A DNA stretch of 64,000 nucleotides from Gammaproteobacteria bacterium (GTDB taxonomy: Bacteria > Pseudomonadota > Gammaproteobacteria > Enterobacterales > Alteromonadaceae). The notes below the pieces were generated by a model that was given only the letters and a program-made list of their open reading frames with translations, was not told the DNA's origin and ran no database searches. Location: NCBI GenBank assembly GCA_018222405.1, contig JAAFAI010000011.1, positions 95,641-159,640 on the forward strand, in the 5' to 3' direction. Positions 29,420-37,586 of the stretch are shown here, piece by piece (position 1 is the stretch's first letter; every line of letters begins with the position of its first letter). The position numbers and the translations under genes are program-made.

Positions 29420-30694
29420 ATGTTCGGCCGATTTCTGTTTATTATTGTACTGCTGTTTGTTGCAGCGTTAACCCTGCTTGCCGTGCTGGTGGTAGACGGC
29501 TCGCCCAAAGTCAGTCGCGTATCTTCGCAGCAGGTCGATAACGCTGAAACAGTGCATGCCTTACTTCGGCAGTTAAAAAACAGCCTTGAAGATCGCCATT
29601 CTCAGCAGCGCGTTGAGGTGTCAGAAGCACAGTTTGAAAGTCTGATGGGATTTGCCCAGCGTGCCTTGCCCGGCTTTAACGGGGCTGTAGAAGTAGAAAC
29701 GCAACAAACCCAAATTGCCGCCAGTATTGCGTTACCGGCGCCGGCCAGTGATTTTTACATTAACCTTTCTGCCCTGGTGTTTCCGGGCGAGGGCGTCAAT
29801 ATCGACCACGTCAGGATTGGTAATCTGGTGGTGCCGGGAGACACAGCTTTATCCAGTGCGGTATGGCTGGTGGACCGCTTTACCAGCAGTGATGTAGCCA
29901 GTACCGCTGCAAATCAGATCACCCAAATTACCATGTCTGATGAACGGCTGGTGCTGGATATGCGGCCGCTGGATGAATTACTGCAGCAAATCGATGTTGC
30001 CCGGGAAAACATCAGTACTGGTGTGGATGAGCTCGGCGAATTAACTACCGATTACCTGGCTTACATTAATGGCTCGCCATTAGGACGTTCGCCGTCGCCG
30101 CAGTCTGTTGCTAACTACCTTAACCTGATGCTCAGCCGGGCCGCTTCACTGAGCGAAGAGGGCGAACCGGTAATGCATAATCAGGCTGCGCTGCTGGCTT
30201 TAGCTATCTTTCTGGGCGATCACCGAATCAGCGGCCTGGCCGGGGCAACGCAGCCAGAAGGGGATTCGCCGGTTGAGTCTAAAGCACCGGCCGTGCTGGC
30301 TCAGCGTAACGATCTGGCACGTCATTTTACCATTTCTGCAGCCTTGCAAATTCTTTCCCAACAAAACATGACCCTGGCCATCGGCGAGTTTAAGGAACTC
30401 ATGGACCGGGCCATGGGCGGCAGTGGCTACAGTTTTGTTGATCTGGCTGCAGATATGTCGGGAATGGCGTTTGCCCGTATCGCTACTCAGCCAGACAGTG
30501 CGGTGCGGCTCCAGGAACTGGCGCAGCAGGGCCTTCGTGAACGGGACATTCTGCCCTACATCGGTGGCTTACCGGAAGGACTGAGCAAGCAGGAGTTTCG
30601 GCACCGCTACAGTGAGGTAGACAGCCCTGCATACCGAAAACAGGTTGCTGAGATTCAACAGCGTATTGATAACCTGCCGCTATATCAGGAATAG
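29420..30694 (+). CDS. Conserved membrane-anchored protein of unknown function
   Basis: A 424-residue protein with one N-terminal transmembrane helix (FLFIIVLLFVAALTLLAVLVV) and a large soluble part, presumably periplasmic. I do not recognise a catalytic domain. The middle contains a beta-rich stretch (residues 90-140) and the C-terminal half is helical. It has a segment GEFKELMDRAMGGSGYSFVDLAADMSGMAFA that looks conserved. A strong hairpin overlaps its stop codon. Confidence 0.7.
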   Translation: MFGRFLFIIVLLFVAALTLLAVLVVDGSPKVSRVSSQQVDNAETVHALLRQLKNSLEDRHSQQRVEVSEAQFESLMGFAQRALPGFNGAVEVETQQTQIAASIALPAPASDFYINLSALVFPGEGVNIDHVRIGNLVVPGDTALSSAVWLVDRFTSSDVASTAANQITQITMSDERLVLDMRPLDELLQQIDVARENISTGVDELGELTTDYLAYINGSPLGRSPSPQSVANYLNLMLSRAASLSEEGEPVMHNQAALLALAIFLGDHRISGLAGATQPEGDSPVESKAPAVLAQRNDLARHFTISAALQILSQQNMTLAIGEFKELMDRAMGGSGYSFVDLAADMSGMAFARIATQPDSAVRLQELAQQGLRERDILPYIGGLPEGLSKQEFRHRYSEVDSPAYRKQVAEIQQRIDNLPLYQE

Positions 30695-30720
30695 CGGCAG
30701 CCTTTGCTTTTCTTACTTTT
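30674..30720 (+). terminator. Rho-independent terminator at the end of the unknown membrane-anchored protein gene
   Basis: CTGCCGCTAT (30674-30683) pairs with ATAGCGGCAG (30691-30700), 10 bp, overlapping the stop codon, then a T-rich tail (CTTTGCTTTTCTTACTTTTT). Confidence 0.7.
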
Positions 30721-31024
30721 TCACGCTGCTGGCAAATTGCTGCAGGGTGCTTAATGCCAGCTCTATCTTCTTTACTAACGGCACCAGTGCCTGTTTAGCG
30801 TCTTCATCGCTAAGTTGTTTGAGGGCCTGCCAGTCGGCAGCGATTTCTTCTACATAGGGGCCAAAGCGTTTTGAGCGGGTGGTAAAACCGCTGTCGTCGG
30901 CAAAGATGGCAGCAAACTTGCCCTGTTGCTGGTGCTGCAGCTGATCAAGGATCTGATCGGCATCCACCGCTTTGCGATAAAGTGTTTGTAGCGTTTCCTG
31001 TAATTGCTGGTGAACAGAATCCAA
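30713..31024 (-). CDS. Small helical protein of unknown function, TTG start
   Basis: The frame is open up to an ATG at 31111, but there a ribosome site is lacking. A perfect AAGGAG stands 6 nt before a TTG at 31024, giving a 103-residue protein (MDSVHQQLQETLQTLYRK...). It is almost entirely helical, with a conserved-looking segment GKFAAIFADDSGFTTRSKRFGPYVEE. I do not know the family. It is convergent with the preceding gene. Confidence 0.6.
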   Translation of the reverse strand: MDSVHQQLQETLQTLYRKAVDADQILDQLQHQQQGKFAAIFADDSGFTTRSKRFGPYVEEIAADWQALKQLSDEDAKQALVPLVKKIELALSTLQQFASSVKK

Positions 31025-31147
31025 AGAGCGCTCCTTAAGTAAAACAGAAAAAAAGACTAAAGAATGGTTAAGGTCTGCCGATATAGCAGTGAGGTGGGCA
31101 ATTCTGCCCACTTTTTAACGTTGCTACAAGCAAATAAGGAAACTGGT

Positions 31148-31339
31148 ATGGATATTCAAGGTGCAGGTGCCTCTGGAACGTCCGGTGCGTCGCTTGAGTT
31201 GGCTTCTCTCAAACTGGCTAAGGGCCAGCAAGAGCAGGAAGGAAAAGCGACGCTTCAGCTGCTGGAATCAGCCGCTGACGTACCAAAACCTACGTCCGCC
31301 AACCCGGCTATCGGTGCCAACATCGATACGTTCGCGTAA
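31148..31339 (+). CDS. YjfB-like putative motility protein (63 aa)
   Basis: The frame is open 28 codons further up, but ATG 31148 has AAGGA 8 nt upstream and gives a 63-residue protein starting MDIQGAG and ending NPAIGANIDTFA. Both the MDI start and the asparagine-proline/NID end match the YjfB family of short peptides, linked only loosely to motility. Ala, Gly, Ser, Leu and Gln-rich. No flagellar gene is near. Confidence 0.55.
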   Translation: MDIQGAGASGTSGASLELASLKLAKGQQEQEGKATLQLLESAADVPKPTSANPAIGANIDTFA

Positions 31340-31359
31340 CACTGACTGAACCTGTGGGT

Positions 31360-32391
31360 TTAGTCTTGCGGATAAAGACGTAAGTCAACCGGCGTTTTGC
31401 CAGGCTGGCCACCGATTTCGGTTACGAGTTTGGGAACCATAAAGCCTGGCAATCGCTTTATCACTCCGGCCATTATTTCTCTGGCTTGTTCTACATCAAT
31501 ATCAAAATGCGCAGCACCCTGTACCTTATCTAACAGATGCAGGTAATAAGGCATAATGCCGGCAGCAAACATCTTTTCATTTAATAGTGCCTGAGTCTCA
31601 GTGGTGTCGTTTACGCCTTTTAGTAATACCGCCTGATTGAGCACTGTGACTCCCGCCTGACGCAACGGCGCAAGCCTTTCGGTGAGTTCAGCCGACACTT
31701 CATTGGCATGGTTGATATGCAATACCAGAACCCGTTGCACGGGTAGCCCGGCAAACCAGCGATAGAAAGAAGCGTCGAGCCTTGAGGGCATGACTACCGG
31801 CAGGCGGGTGTGGATACGCAGTCTTTTTACATGGGGAATGGCCGCAATTTTTTCGGCCAGTGCCGCAAGTTTGCTGTCTTTCGCCATCAACGGATCGCCG
31901 CCGGAGAGAATCACTTCGTCGATAGCCGGATCCGCAGCAATATAGGCGATGTTGTTTTCCAGTTCAGCGTTACTCAGTGAGTTATCGGCGTAGGGGAAGT
32001 GCCGACGAAAGCAATAGCGGCAATTTACCGCGCAGCCGCCTTTTACAATCAACAGTACACGGCTGTGGTATTTATGTAACAGGCCAGGATTCGCGGTATC
32101 ATGCTCTGCAAGCGGATCTTCACTGTAACCAGGCGCGGTGAGAAATTCCTGATTGCTGGGTAACACCTGCAATAGCAAAGGATCCTGCCAGTTGCCTTTT
32201 TCCATTAATGAGGCAAAAAAGCGCGGCACCCGCATTGGAAATAAACGACGGGCTTCGGCATGGGAGCCAAAGTCAGTGGGGTCCAGATTGAGGTAACTGA
32301 GCAGTGAAAATGGATCAGTAAAGCCACAGGCCAACTCTTTTTGCCAGTTTTGCTCTACAGTTATGCTATTTTTTTGTATTATTTGCGCCAC
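31360..32391 (-). CDS. epmB: EF-P (R)-beta-lysylation: lysine 2,3-aminomutase EpmB
   Basis: A 343-residue radical-SAM enzyme that converts (S)-alpha-lysine to (R)-beta-lysine for modification of elongation factor P. The cluster motif CxxxCxxC is Cys120-Cys124-Cys127 (GGCAVNCRYCFRRHFPY), and SGGDPLMAKD and RLRIHTRLPVVMPSRL follow as in lysine 2,3-aminomutases. Divergent from efp, with 34 bp between the two start codons, so both promoters overlap. Confidence 0.94.
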   Translation of the reverse strand: MAQIIQKNSITVEQNWQKELACGFTDPFSLLSYLNLDPTDFGSHAEARRLFPMRVPRFFASLMEKGNWQDPLLLQVLPSNQEFLTAPGYSEDPLAEHDTANPGLLHKYHSRVLLIVKGGCAVNCRYCFRRHFPYADNSLSNAELENNIAYIAADPAIDEVILSGGDPLMAKDSKLAALAEKIAAIPHVKRLRIHTRLPVVMPSRLDASFYRWFAGLPVQRVLVLHINHANEVSAELTERLAPLRQAGVTVLNQAVLLKGVNDTTETQALLNEKMFAAGIMPYYLHLLDKVQGAAHFDIDVEQAREIMAGVIKRLPGFMVPKLVTEIGGQPGKTPVDLRLYPQD

Positions 32392-32425
32392 TAAAACTAA
32401 AACCTACAGTGTTTATTGAGGAATT

Positions 32426-32995
32426 ATGGCTAATTTCAGCACTAACGAGTTCAAAGCGGGCCTGAAAATCATGCTCGACGGCGAACCTTGCAACATTCTT
32501 GAAAACGAATACGTTAAACCGGGTAAAGGCCAGGCATTTAACCGGGTTAAAATTCGTAAACTGATTTCTGGCAAAGTGCTGGAAAAAACCTTTCGCTCCG
32601 GTGAATCAGTAGAAGGCGCAGACGTAATGGATACGGAACTGGCCTATCTGTATACCGACGGCGAATTCTACCACTTTATGAATAATGAAACATTCGAACA
32701 AATCGCTGCTGACGAAAAAGCCGTGGGTGAGAATATTAAGTGGTTGGTAGAAAACGATGTTTGTACCATCACGCTATGGAATGGCACACCTATCACTGTG
32801 AGCCCGCCAAACTTTGTTGAGCTGGAAATTACCGAAACCGACCCGGGCCTGAAAGGCGATACTGCCGGCACCGGTGGTAAACCTGCAACGCTAAGCACCG
32901 GTGCCGTGGTTCGCGTACCGCTGTTTGTGCAAACCGGCGAAGTTATCAAGGTTGATACCCGTACCGGCGAATACGTTTCCCGCGTACAAAAATAA
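32426..32995 (+). CDS. efp: Elongation factor P
   Basis: A 189-residue three-domain translation factor that rescues ribosomes stalled at polyproline. The modified residue is Lys34 in [11 protein letters not shown], the form that receives beta-lysine from EpmA/EpmB; both enzymes are encoded on either side of it. C-terminal signature [20 protein letters not shown] is intact. GAGGA ribosome site before the ATG. Confidence 0.97.
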   Translation: MANFSTNEFKAGLKIMLDGEPCNILENEYVKPGKGQAFNRVKIRKLISGKVLEKTFRSGESVEGADVMDTELAYLYTDGEFYHFMNNETFEQIAADEKAVGENIKWLVENDVCTITLWNGTPITVSPPNFVELEITETDPGLKGDTAGTGGKPATLSTGAVVRVPLFVQTGEVIKVDTRTGEYVSRVQK

Positions 32996-33051
32996 TCCCT
33001 TCACTGCGTACCTTCCAACCGGACAGGTACGCAGACTTACCAGCGTATCCT

Positions 33052-34029
33052 ATGACAACTCCAGATAACTGGCGGCCTACCGCCTCATTACAAGCCCTGC
33101 GCGAGCGAGCACAACTCTACACTGCCATTCGCCAGTTTTTCGCCGCACGTGGTGTGCTGGAAGTTGACACGCCGGTGTTATCTCACGGTACCGTTACCGA
33201 TGTTTTTATTGATGGCTTTTCAACGAACTTCGCTTACAGCAACAGTGGCCACAATGAAACGCTGTATTTACAAACATCCCCCGAATTTGCGTTGAAACGC
33301 TTACTGGCCAGTTACCAGACATCCATTTATCAGCTGTCAAAGGTGTTCCGCCATGAGGGCTTCGGGCGCTTACATAACCCCGAATTCACCATGCTGGAAT
33401 GGTATCGGGTAGGGCTGGATCACCATGCCTTGATGGATGAAATAAGCGATCTGCTTAAAGCGCTTATCGGCGCGCAGCAAACCGAACGCATGACCTATCA
33501 GCTGGCGTTTCAAAAGTATCTGAACCTCGACCCGTTAAGTGATAGTACACAACGTATTGCGGAAGTCTTTAATGATTGCCATATCGATCTCAGTGATGAA
33601 TATCCCATCGATCATGACGGTATGCTGCAATTACTGTTCAGCTATGAAATTGAGCCGAGAATTGGCCAGCAATATCCGTGTTTTATTTATGATTACCCGG
33701 CTTCGCAATCGTCGCTGGCAAAAATTAACCGCGACGATCCGCGGGTAGCCGACCGTTTTGAACTGTATTTTAAAGGTACCGAGCTGGCGAACGGTTTTCA
33801 TGAATTGCAGGATGCCGCCGAGCAGCGCAAACGCTTTGAGCACGACAATCGTTTACGTCGCACTTTCCGGTTTGAGGAAAAACCGCTCGACGAACGTTTC
33901 CTCGGTGCATTAGAGGCGGGTATACCTGCCTGTGCAGGCGTGGCCATGGGCATTGATCGTATTTTAATGCTTAAACACGGCTACACCCACATCGAACAGG
34001 TACTGGCATTCCCGGTAAACCGCGCCTGA
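33052..34029 (+). CDS. epmA: EF-P lysine aminoacylase EpmA (PoxA/GenX)
   Basis: A 325-residue class II lysyl-tRNA synthetase paralogue without the N-terminal anticodon-binding domain. It activates beta-lysine and attaches it to Lys34 of EF-P. Motif 2 region is QTSPEFALKRLLA and VFRHEGFGRLHNPEFTMLEWYR; motif 3 is CAGVAMGIDRILML. Follows efp after 56 bp in the same direction. Confidence 0.94.
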   Translation: MTTPDNWRPTASLQALRERAQLYTAIRQFFAARGVLEVDTPVLSHGTVTDVFIDGFSTNFAYSNSGHNETLYLQTSPEFALKRLLASYQTSIYQLSKVFRHEGFGRLHNPEFTMLEWYRVGLDHHALMDEISDLLKALIGAQQTERMTYQLAFQKYLNLDPLSDSTQRIAEVFNDCHIDLSDEYPIDHDGMLQLLFSYEIEPRIGQQYPCFIYDYPASQSSLAKINRDDPRVADRFELYFKGTELANGFHELQDAAEQRKRFEHDNRLRRTFRFEEKPLDERFLGALEAGIPACAGVAMGIDRILMLKHGYTHIEQVLAFPVNRA

Positions 34030-34048
34030 CAATTGTAAACGGGATTGC

Positions 34049-34600
34049 TTAAAAAGGATTTAAGGTAAAACCCTGCTGTTGTAACAATGCGTGAGCGCTC
34101 ATCGCAGATAGCGCCACCTCTACGCCGGGCAAAAAAGCCTCATTAGCATAGCCATGGGCCGCGGCAGACTGACCGCATACAATAACGCGTACCTGATTTG
34201 CCATCAGCGCATTTAATAACGCAATATTGGCATTTTTTGCGCCCTGCTTTTGTTGGTAGGCAGGGTCCGCTAGTAGATCCAAGGTGGCACTGCCATGCAC
34301 CACTAGCGCCAGTTCAATATTTTCTGCAGGAACGCCGCTGGCCACATGCATGTTAATAAAACGCGCGAGACTATCAAACTGACGGTTCAATTTACCGGCT
34401 TCAGCGCCCTTTGCCACATCAAAAGCCACTTTAAACTGCGTGTTAGCATTAAATTCGACTCCCTCCACCAGCACCTTTTTTCCATAATCCTGAAACACCG
34501 GCCCTGCGCTAAATTCAGCGGCAGAACTTACGCCGGCAATCAGGGCAAAACTTAAAATAACACTCGAAATACACCGTGTAACCGACTGACGAATGCCCAT
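34049..34600 (-). CDS. Secreted DsrE/F-like protein
   Basis: A 183-residue protein with a signal peptide (MGIRQSVTRCISSVILSFALIAGVSSA) and a DsrE/DsrF-type fold: KVAFDVAKG, ARFINMHVASGVPAENIELALVVHGSAT, and VRVIVCGQSAAAHGY, with a cysteine where sulfur-relay members carry theirs. The start at 34600 is chosen for its GGAGG ribosome site 4 nt upstream; the frame extends 32 codons further but without support. Convergent with epmA. The function is not known; related periplasmic proteins are linked to sulfur chemistry. Confidence 0.75.
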   Translation of the reverse strand: MGIRQSVTRCISSVILSFALIAGVSSAAEFSAGPVFQDYGKKVLVEGVEFNANTQFKVAFDVAKGAEAGKLNRQFDSLARFINMHVASGVPAENIELALVVHGSATLDLLADPAYQQKQGAKNANIALLNALMANQVRVIVCGQSAAAHGYANEAFLPGVEVALSAMSAHALLQQQGFTLNPF

Positions 34601-34917
34601 ACTTCCTCCGGGAATAAAAACTAATTGATGAGATATTGCTGCTATTTTCACCATAACGGAATAGTCCTGACTGATACAGCTATAAATCGTACCCACGGGT
34701 GATAATTATTAATCTACATATTTCCAACTCAATTACACATATTTATATGTGAACTTTAAGTAATAGTGATTACTTACTTTTTATGGTTTGTTTTTGGCTG
34801 AGGCACGACAACCTGAATAAATTCAGCGGTAACTGGCGCTTGACGAAAATGGCAGAAAGAAGGTAATGTTATATTGTAACATTAACTTATCCCGACAGAT
34901 TCAAGGTCAAACAAACA
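34601..34917. promoter_or_regulatory. Divergent region with a Zur-box-like palindrome
   Basis: At 34864-34884, TAATGTTA and TAACATTA flank a 5-bp spacer (TATTG), an 8-bp-arm palindrome close to the gammaproteobacterial Zur operator (AATGTTATA..TATAACATT). It lies 34 bp before the TonB receptor ATG, in promoter position. The rest of the region is AT-rich with no gene. Confidence 0.65.
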
Positions 34918-37371
34918 ATGAAAAGACGAACCATAATTGGTGCTGCAGTTTTTATGGCATTAACTACCCAGGTTGCCTCGGCAACCACAGTAAAGGGTAA
35001 AGTGACTAACGAAGCCGGAGAGGCTGTCGCTGGCGCTGAAGTGCGTATAGAAGGCTCCAAACAGGTTACTTTTACCGACGCACAGGGTAATTATGAATTT
35101 ACCGGCGTGCAGGTGCCTCATGTACATCTGCACGTGTATTCGCCGGATTATATCCATGGCGATAACGACCTTGGCGATATTAGTAGTGATCAGGTCGCAG
35201 ACTTTGTACTCACGCCCGTATCGGTTGAAAATATTGTCGTCACCGCCAGTGTGCTGGGCTCTTCTGTGCTCGAGTCGGTAACCCCGGTATCGGTAATTGA
35301 TGAATATAAGCTGCGAAAAATTCAGGCCGAAACCCTGGGCGAAACGTTAAAAAACACGCCCGGGGTACACAGCACTTACTTTGGCCCTGTTGCCAGTAGC
35401 CCGGTGATCCGCGGTAACGATGGCCCACGGGTTAAAATTGTGCAGAATGGTTTGGATGTGTCCGACGTATCGCGTATTGGCCCGGACCATAACGTAGCGG
35501 CCAACAGTACCAGTGCCACTCAGGTAGAGGTACTGCGCGGCCCGGCTACCCTGCAATACGGCAGCGGTGCTATCGGCGGCGTGGTGAACGTGGTGGATAA
35601 TCGTATACCCAGTGAAGTTCCCGTTGGCATCGAAGGCGATGTGGAGGCCAACTACGCCACGGTTAACGATGGCAAATTCGGCCGCTTTAACCTGACCGGC
35701 GGACAAAACAATATCGCTTTTCATGTAGATGGTTTTAAACGCAAAACCGACAACGCCGATATTCCGGGTTACGCCTCGGTAACGCCCGATGACGATGAGC
35801 AACCGGGCACCCTGGAAAGCAGTGCCATGGATACAACCAATATAACGGCGGGTCTTTCTCTGGTGGACGAAGAAGGGTACTTTGGTTTCGCGGTAGAAAA
35901 GCTCGACAATTTTTATGGCGTGCCGGGTCACAGTCACGCTCATGAAGAAGAGCATGAAGGTGAAACCGAAGAAGAACATGCCGAGCATGCAGGTGAGGAA
36001 GGCACTAACCTGGATGTAGACATGACTCGTTATCAGGCTGCCGGTGAATGGTACTCGCCATTTAAAGGTATCAGCTCACTGAAATTTGCCGCTGCCTATA
36101 CAGATTACGAGCACGTCGAGATTGAAGATGGTCAGGTTGGAACTCGCTTTACCAATCAGGGCAGCGATATTCGGCTGGCAGCTACCCATGCAGACATTGA
36201 TGCCTGGCACGGCGTGTTTGGTTTGCAATATCACAACAGCGATTACGCCGCCGACGGTGATGAAGCCTATACACCACCAACGGAAACCGAGAGCATGGCG
36301 CTGTTTCTGGTAGAGCAAAAGAAATTTGGCTCCCTGATCCTTGAGCTTGGCGGACGCCTGGAGCGCACCACATATAACGCGGATACGGTAGACTTCGAAC
36401 TCGAAGTCGCAGAACACGAAGAAGAGCATCATGACGAGGAAGGTCATGAGGAAGAGCACCATGAAGACGAACATGAAGAGCATGAACGGGTGTTCGATTT
36501 TGCTGAGTATGCTTTTACCAGTAGCTCGCTGTCAGCAGGTTTAAACTGGGAATATACCCCCGGTTACTCGGTAGCGCTAACCTTATCCCGTAACGAACGC
36601 GCACCCAGCCAGCAGGAGTTGTTCTCTGCCGGCCAGCACCTGGCAACGCAAACCTTTGAGGTAGGGCTGGTGTATGACATGGACGAAGATGGTGAAGTGT
36701 CTGAAAACCTGCGCAGCGTAAAAGAAGAAGTGAGTAATAACATCGATCTGACGTTCCGCAAGTTTAGCGGCGACAGCGGCTATACCCTTTCGTTTTTCTA
36801 CAATCAGGCTGATGATTATATTTATCAAAGTGCCACCGATCTGACTGCGCTGGCCCATGGCCACGAGGAAGAAGAGGAAGAAGGCCATGAAGATCACGAA
36901 GAGCTTGAGGAACACGCGGAAGAAGGCACTCCGGTGTACTACTTCAATCAGGATGATGCCACCATCTACGGTGTAGAAGCGGAAGGTTTTGTTGATCTTA
37001 ACGTCAACTGGCGTGTGAGTGTGTTTGGTGATTACATTCGTGCCAAAATCGACTCCGATAACCTGCCACGCATTCCGCCTCTGCGGCTAGGCTCAACCAT
37101 CAGTTATGAAGGTGAAGCGTTAAGCTCTGAGCTATCGGTAGTGTGGTATGACGACCAAACGAAAACCACTGCGTATGAAACCGCCACTGATGGTTACACC
37201 CTGGTGAATGCCTCGGTAGATTATCGTTTGTCTGATACGCAGGACTGGACGGTATATGTAAGAGCTAACAACCTGTTTGACGAAGAAGCCCGGGTACATA
37301 CGTCATTTTTGAAAGATCAGGCGCCATTGCCCGGTCGTAATTTTACACTGGGCACGCGTTTTAGCTTTTAA
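34918..37371 (+). CDS. ZnuD-type TonB-dependent zinc receptor
   Basis: An 817-residue outer-membrane receptor. Signal peptide to SATT, then a carboxypeptidase-regulatory-like beta-sandwich (residues 24-100), plug domain (VTPVSVIDEYKLRKI... SSPVIRGNDGPRVKIVQNGLDVSDVSRIGPDHN) and barrel ending in RFSF. Three loops are packed with His, Glu and Asp: about residues 339-362, 500-525 and 647-671. Such loops and the plug sequence are typical of ZnuD, which takes up zinc across the outer membrane. The Zur-box-like palindrome in front supports regulation by zinc shortage. Followed by a strong terminator. Confidence 0.82.
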   Translation: MKRRTIIGAAVFMALTTQVASATTVKGKVTNEAGEAVAGAEVRIEGSKQVTFTDAQGNYEFTGVQVPHVHLHVYSPDYIHGDNDLGDISSDQVADFVLTPVSVENIVVTASVLGSSVLESVTPVSVIDEYKLRKIQAETLGETLKNTPGVHSTYFGPVASSPVIRGNDGPRVKIVQNGLDVSDVSRIGPDHNVAANSTSATQVEVLRGPATLQYGSGAIGGVVNVVDNRIPSEVPVGIEGDVEANYATVNDGKFGRFNLTGGQNNIAFHVDGFKRKTDNADIPGYASVTPDDDEQPGTLESSAMDTTNITAGLSLVDEEGYFGFAVEKLDNFYGVPGHSHAHEEEHEGETEEEHAEHAGEEGTNLDVDMTRYQAAGEWYSPFKGISSLKFAAAYTDYEHVEIEDGQVGTRFTNQGSDIRLAATHADIDAWHGVFGLQYHNSDYAADGDEAYTPPTETESMALFLVEQKKFGSLILELGGRLERTTYNADTVDFELEVAEHEEEHHDEEGHEEEHHEDEHEEHERVFDFAEYAFTSSSLSAGLNWEYTPGYSVALTLSRNERAPSQQELFSAGQHLATQTFEVGLVYDMDEDGEVSENLRSVKEEVSNNIDLTFRKFSGDSGYTLSFFYNQADDYIYQSATDLTALAHGHEEEEEEGHEDHEELEEHAEEGTPVYYFNQDDATIYGVEAEGFVDLNVNWRVSVFGDYIRAKIDSDNLPRIPPLRLGSTISYEGEALSSELSVVWYDDQTKTTAYETATDGYTLVNASVDYRLSDTQDWTVYVRANNLFDEEARVHTSFLKDQAPLPGRNFTLGTRFSF

Positions 37372-37410
37372 GCTGAGCGTACCCGGTACATTTCACTTCA
37401 TTCCCATTTT

Positions 37411-37436
37411 AGCGGCCTCCCGGCCGCTTTTTTTTT
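37411..37436 (+). terminator. Rho-independent terminator of the zinc receptor gene
   Basis: AGCGGCC (37411-37417), loop TCCC, GGCCGCT (37422-37428), followed by a run of eight further T. Confidence 0.9.
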
Positions 37437-37469
37437 GGGGCTTTTCTTAAGGCTCAATATGAAAAATTA

Positions 37470-37555
37470 AGCCCCCAACGCAAAGAAGTGTTAAGGAATG
37501 CAAAGCTGCGCGAGGTTGGCGAACCAACTAGGGTACGGAGCGTCTGTTGAGGTGA
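37470..37555 (+). other. Structured 5' leader of unknown class
   Basis: GC-rich relative to its surroundings, with a hairpin GTTGG-CGAA-CCAAC (37515-37528), the near-repeated CGCAAAG and TGCAAAG boxes (37479-37485 and 37499-37505), and CAAC...GTTG possible closing pairs. This looks like a folded RNA leader between the terminator of the previous gene and the lipoprotein gene. It does not match any riboswitch I can name with confidence. Confidence 0.35.
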
Positions 37556-37586
37556 CTTTTGATTTTTTCAAGGAACCAACACAAAC

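Noticed and set aside
34601..34917. Fur box before the TonB receptor
   Set aside because: The palindrome AATGTTA/TAACATT fits Zur better than the GATAAT-type Fur consensus.
35347..36483. Long antisense ORFs (213 and 135 codons) opposite the zinc receptor
   Set aside because: They are shadows caused by the GAA/GAG/CAC-rich acidic loops of the receptor; low-complexity products rich in Phe, Met and Val.
37441..37560. Cyclic-di-GMP (GEMM) riboswitch
   Set aside because: Only the GCAAAGC-like box fits; the GGCAAACC box and the tetraloop receptor arrangement are missing, so it is listed only as a leader of unknown class.
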